14,124 nucleotides of DNA from NCBI GenBank assembly GCA_016840305.1, contig JAEOSP010000655.1, forward strand, positions 1 through 14,124, read 5' to 3'. This DNA is from Candidatus Hodarchaeota archaeon. Its GTDB lineage: Archaea > Asgardarchaeota > Heimdallarchaeia > Hodarchaeales > Hodarchaeaceae. Below the pieces are notes generated by a model. The model ran no database searches, had not been told where the DNA came from, and saw nothing but the letters and a program-made list of their open reading frames with translations. The position numbers were made by a program, and so were the translations under genes. Shown in pieces: positions 13,914 through 14,124 of the stretch (positions are counted from its first letter, which is position 1; each line of letters starts with the position of its first letter).

Positions 13914-14124
13914 TTACTCATCTCGGTTTTTATGAAAAAAAAGAATTAGATCTCAGTATAAAAAACTAGATTAATATTTAAAAGTTACTTCTTCAGTTAG
14001 GACTCAATGACGGTCAAGATCCAATTACTAGAAAGGGAAAAACTATTAAAAATTCCTTAAATCATCTAAATAGGGAAATTCAAACTTCAATCCACTAAAT
14101 GACATTTATAGAACAATTTTCTCT
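13914..14124. other. Gene-free right edge with candidate nitroreductase promoter
   Basis: No coding region of credible length is seen on either strand. TATTTAAAAG at 13975-13984 reads CTTTTAAATA on the minus strand and could be the TATA box of the nitroreductase unit, giving a leader of about 40 nt. It could also serve a plus-strand gene beyond the window. A poly-A/T tract is at 13935-13943. No repeat or structured RNA was recognised. Confidence 0.35.

Noticed and set aside
14007..14060. 17-codon plus-strand frame about 26 nt downstream of a TATA-like sequence
   Set aside because: Too short, no ribosome binding site, no resemblance to a known peptide; the TATA-like sequence is equally explained as the nitroreductase promoter on the other strand.

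Overview
This AT-rich window almost certainly comes from an archaeon. The strongest marker is the wyosine-pathway radical-SAM enzyme Taw1/TYW1, which has the archaeal six-cysteine layout. Other archaeal signs are TATA-like boxes about 25-35 nt upstream of several starts with very short leaders, a sequon-rich surface protein with a cytoplasmic zinc-ribbon tail, and a GH57 enzyme. An Asgard-type lineage (Heimdall-like) would fit the low GC and the longin-like domain suspected on the receiver protein. That placement is inference only; no gene seen here proves it.

Layout, left to right. The window opens inside an ABC-2 type permease (+), cut by the edge. It converges with a minus-strand run: orphan beta-class DNA methyltransferase, then an extended SDR, then a receiver-domain protein whose phospho-acceptor Asp is replaced by Glu and which carries an unrecognised C-terminal domain. 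Divergent from the methyltransferase is a 765-residue secreted, single-pass membrane protein (+).

From 5795 to the right edge every gene is on the minus strand. Read in transcription order, starting at the right edge, there are three probable units. (1) A small nitroreductase-like protein, a CheW-like protein and a histidine kinase with a MEDS/DcmR-like sensory N-terminus, spaced 30-45 nt apart. (2) A winged-helix protein followed by Taw1, ending in a hairpin plus T-tract. (3) A 66-residue protein, a 411-residue acidic, disordered protein, a GH57 family enzyme and an M20 family metallohydrolase, closely spaced.

Two regions show organisation that ordinary annotation would miss. In unit 3 the 66-residue protein and the N-terminus of the 411-residue protein look like copies of one small fold, and the disordered part of the larger protein repeats a short motif. 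In unit 1 a CheW-like protein sits beside a conventional, non-CheA kinase. No tRNA, rRNA, CRISPR array, insertion sequence or att site was seen. The only gene-free stretch near the reporting limit is the last 211 bases.
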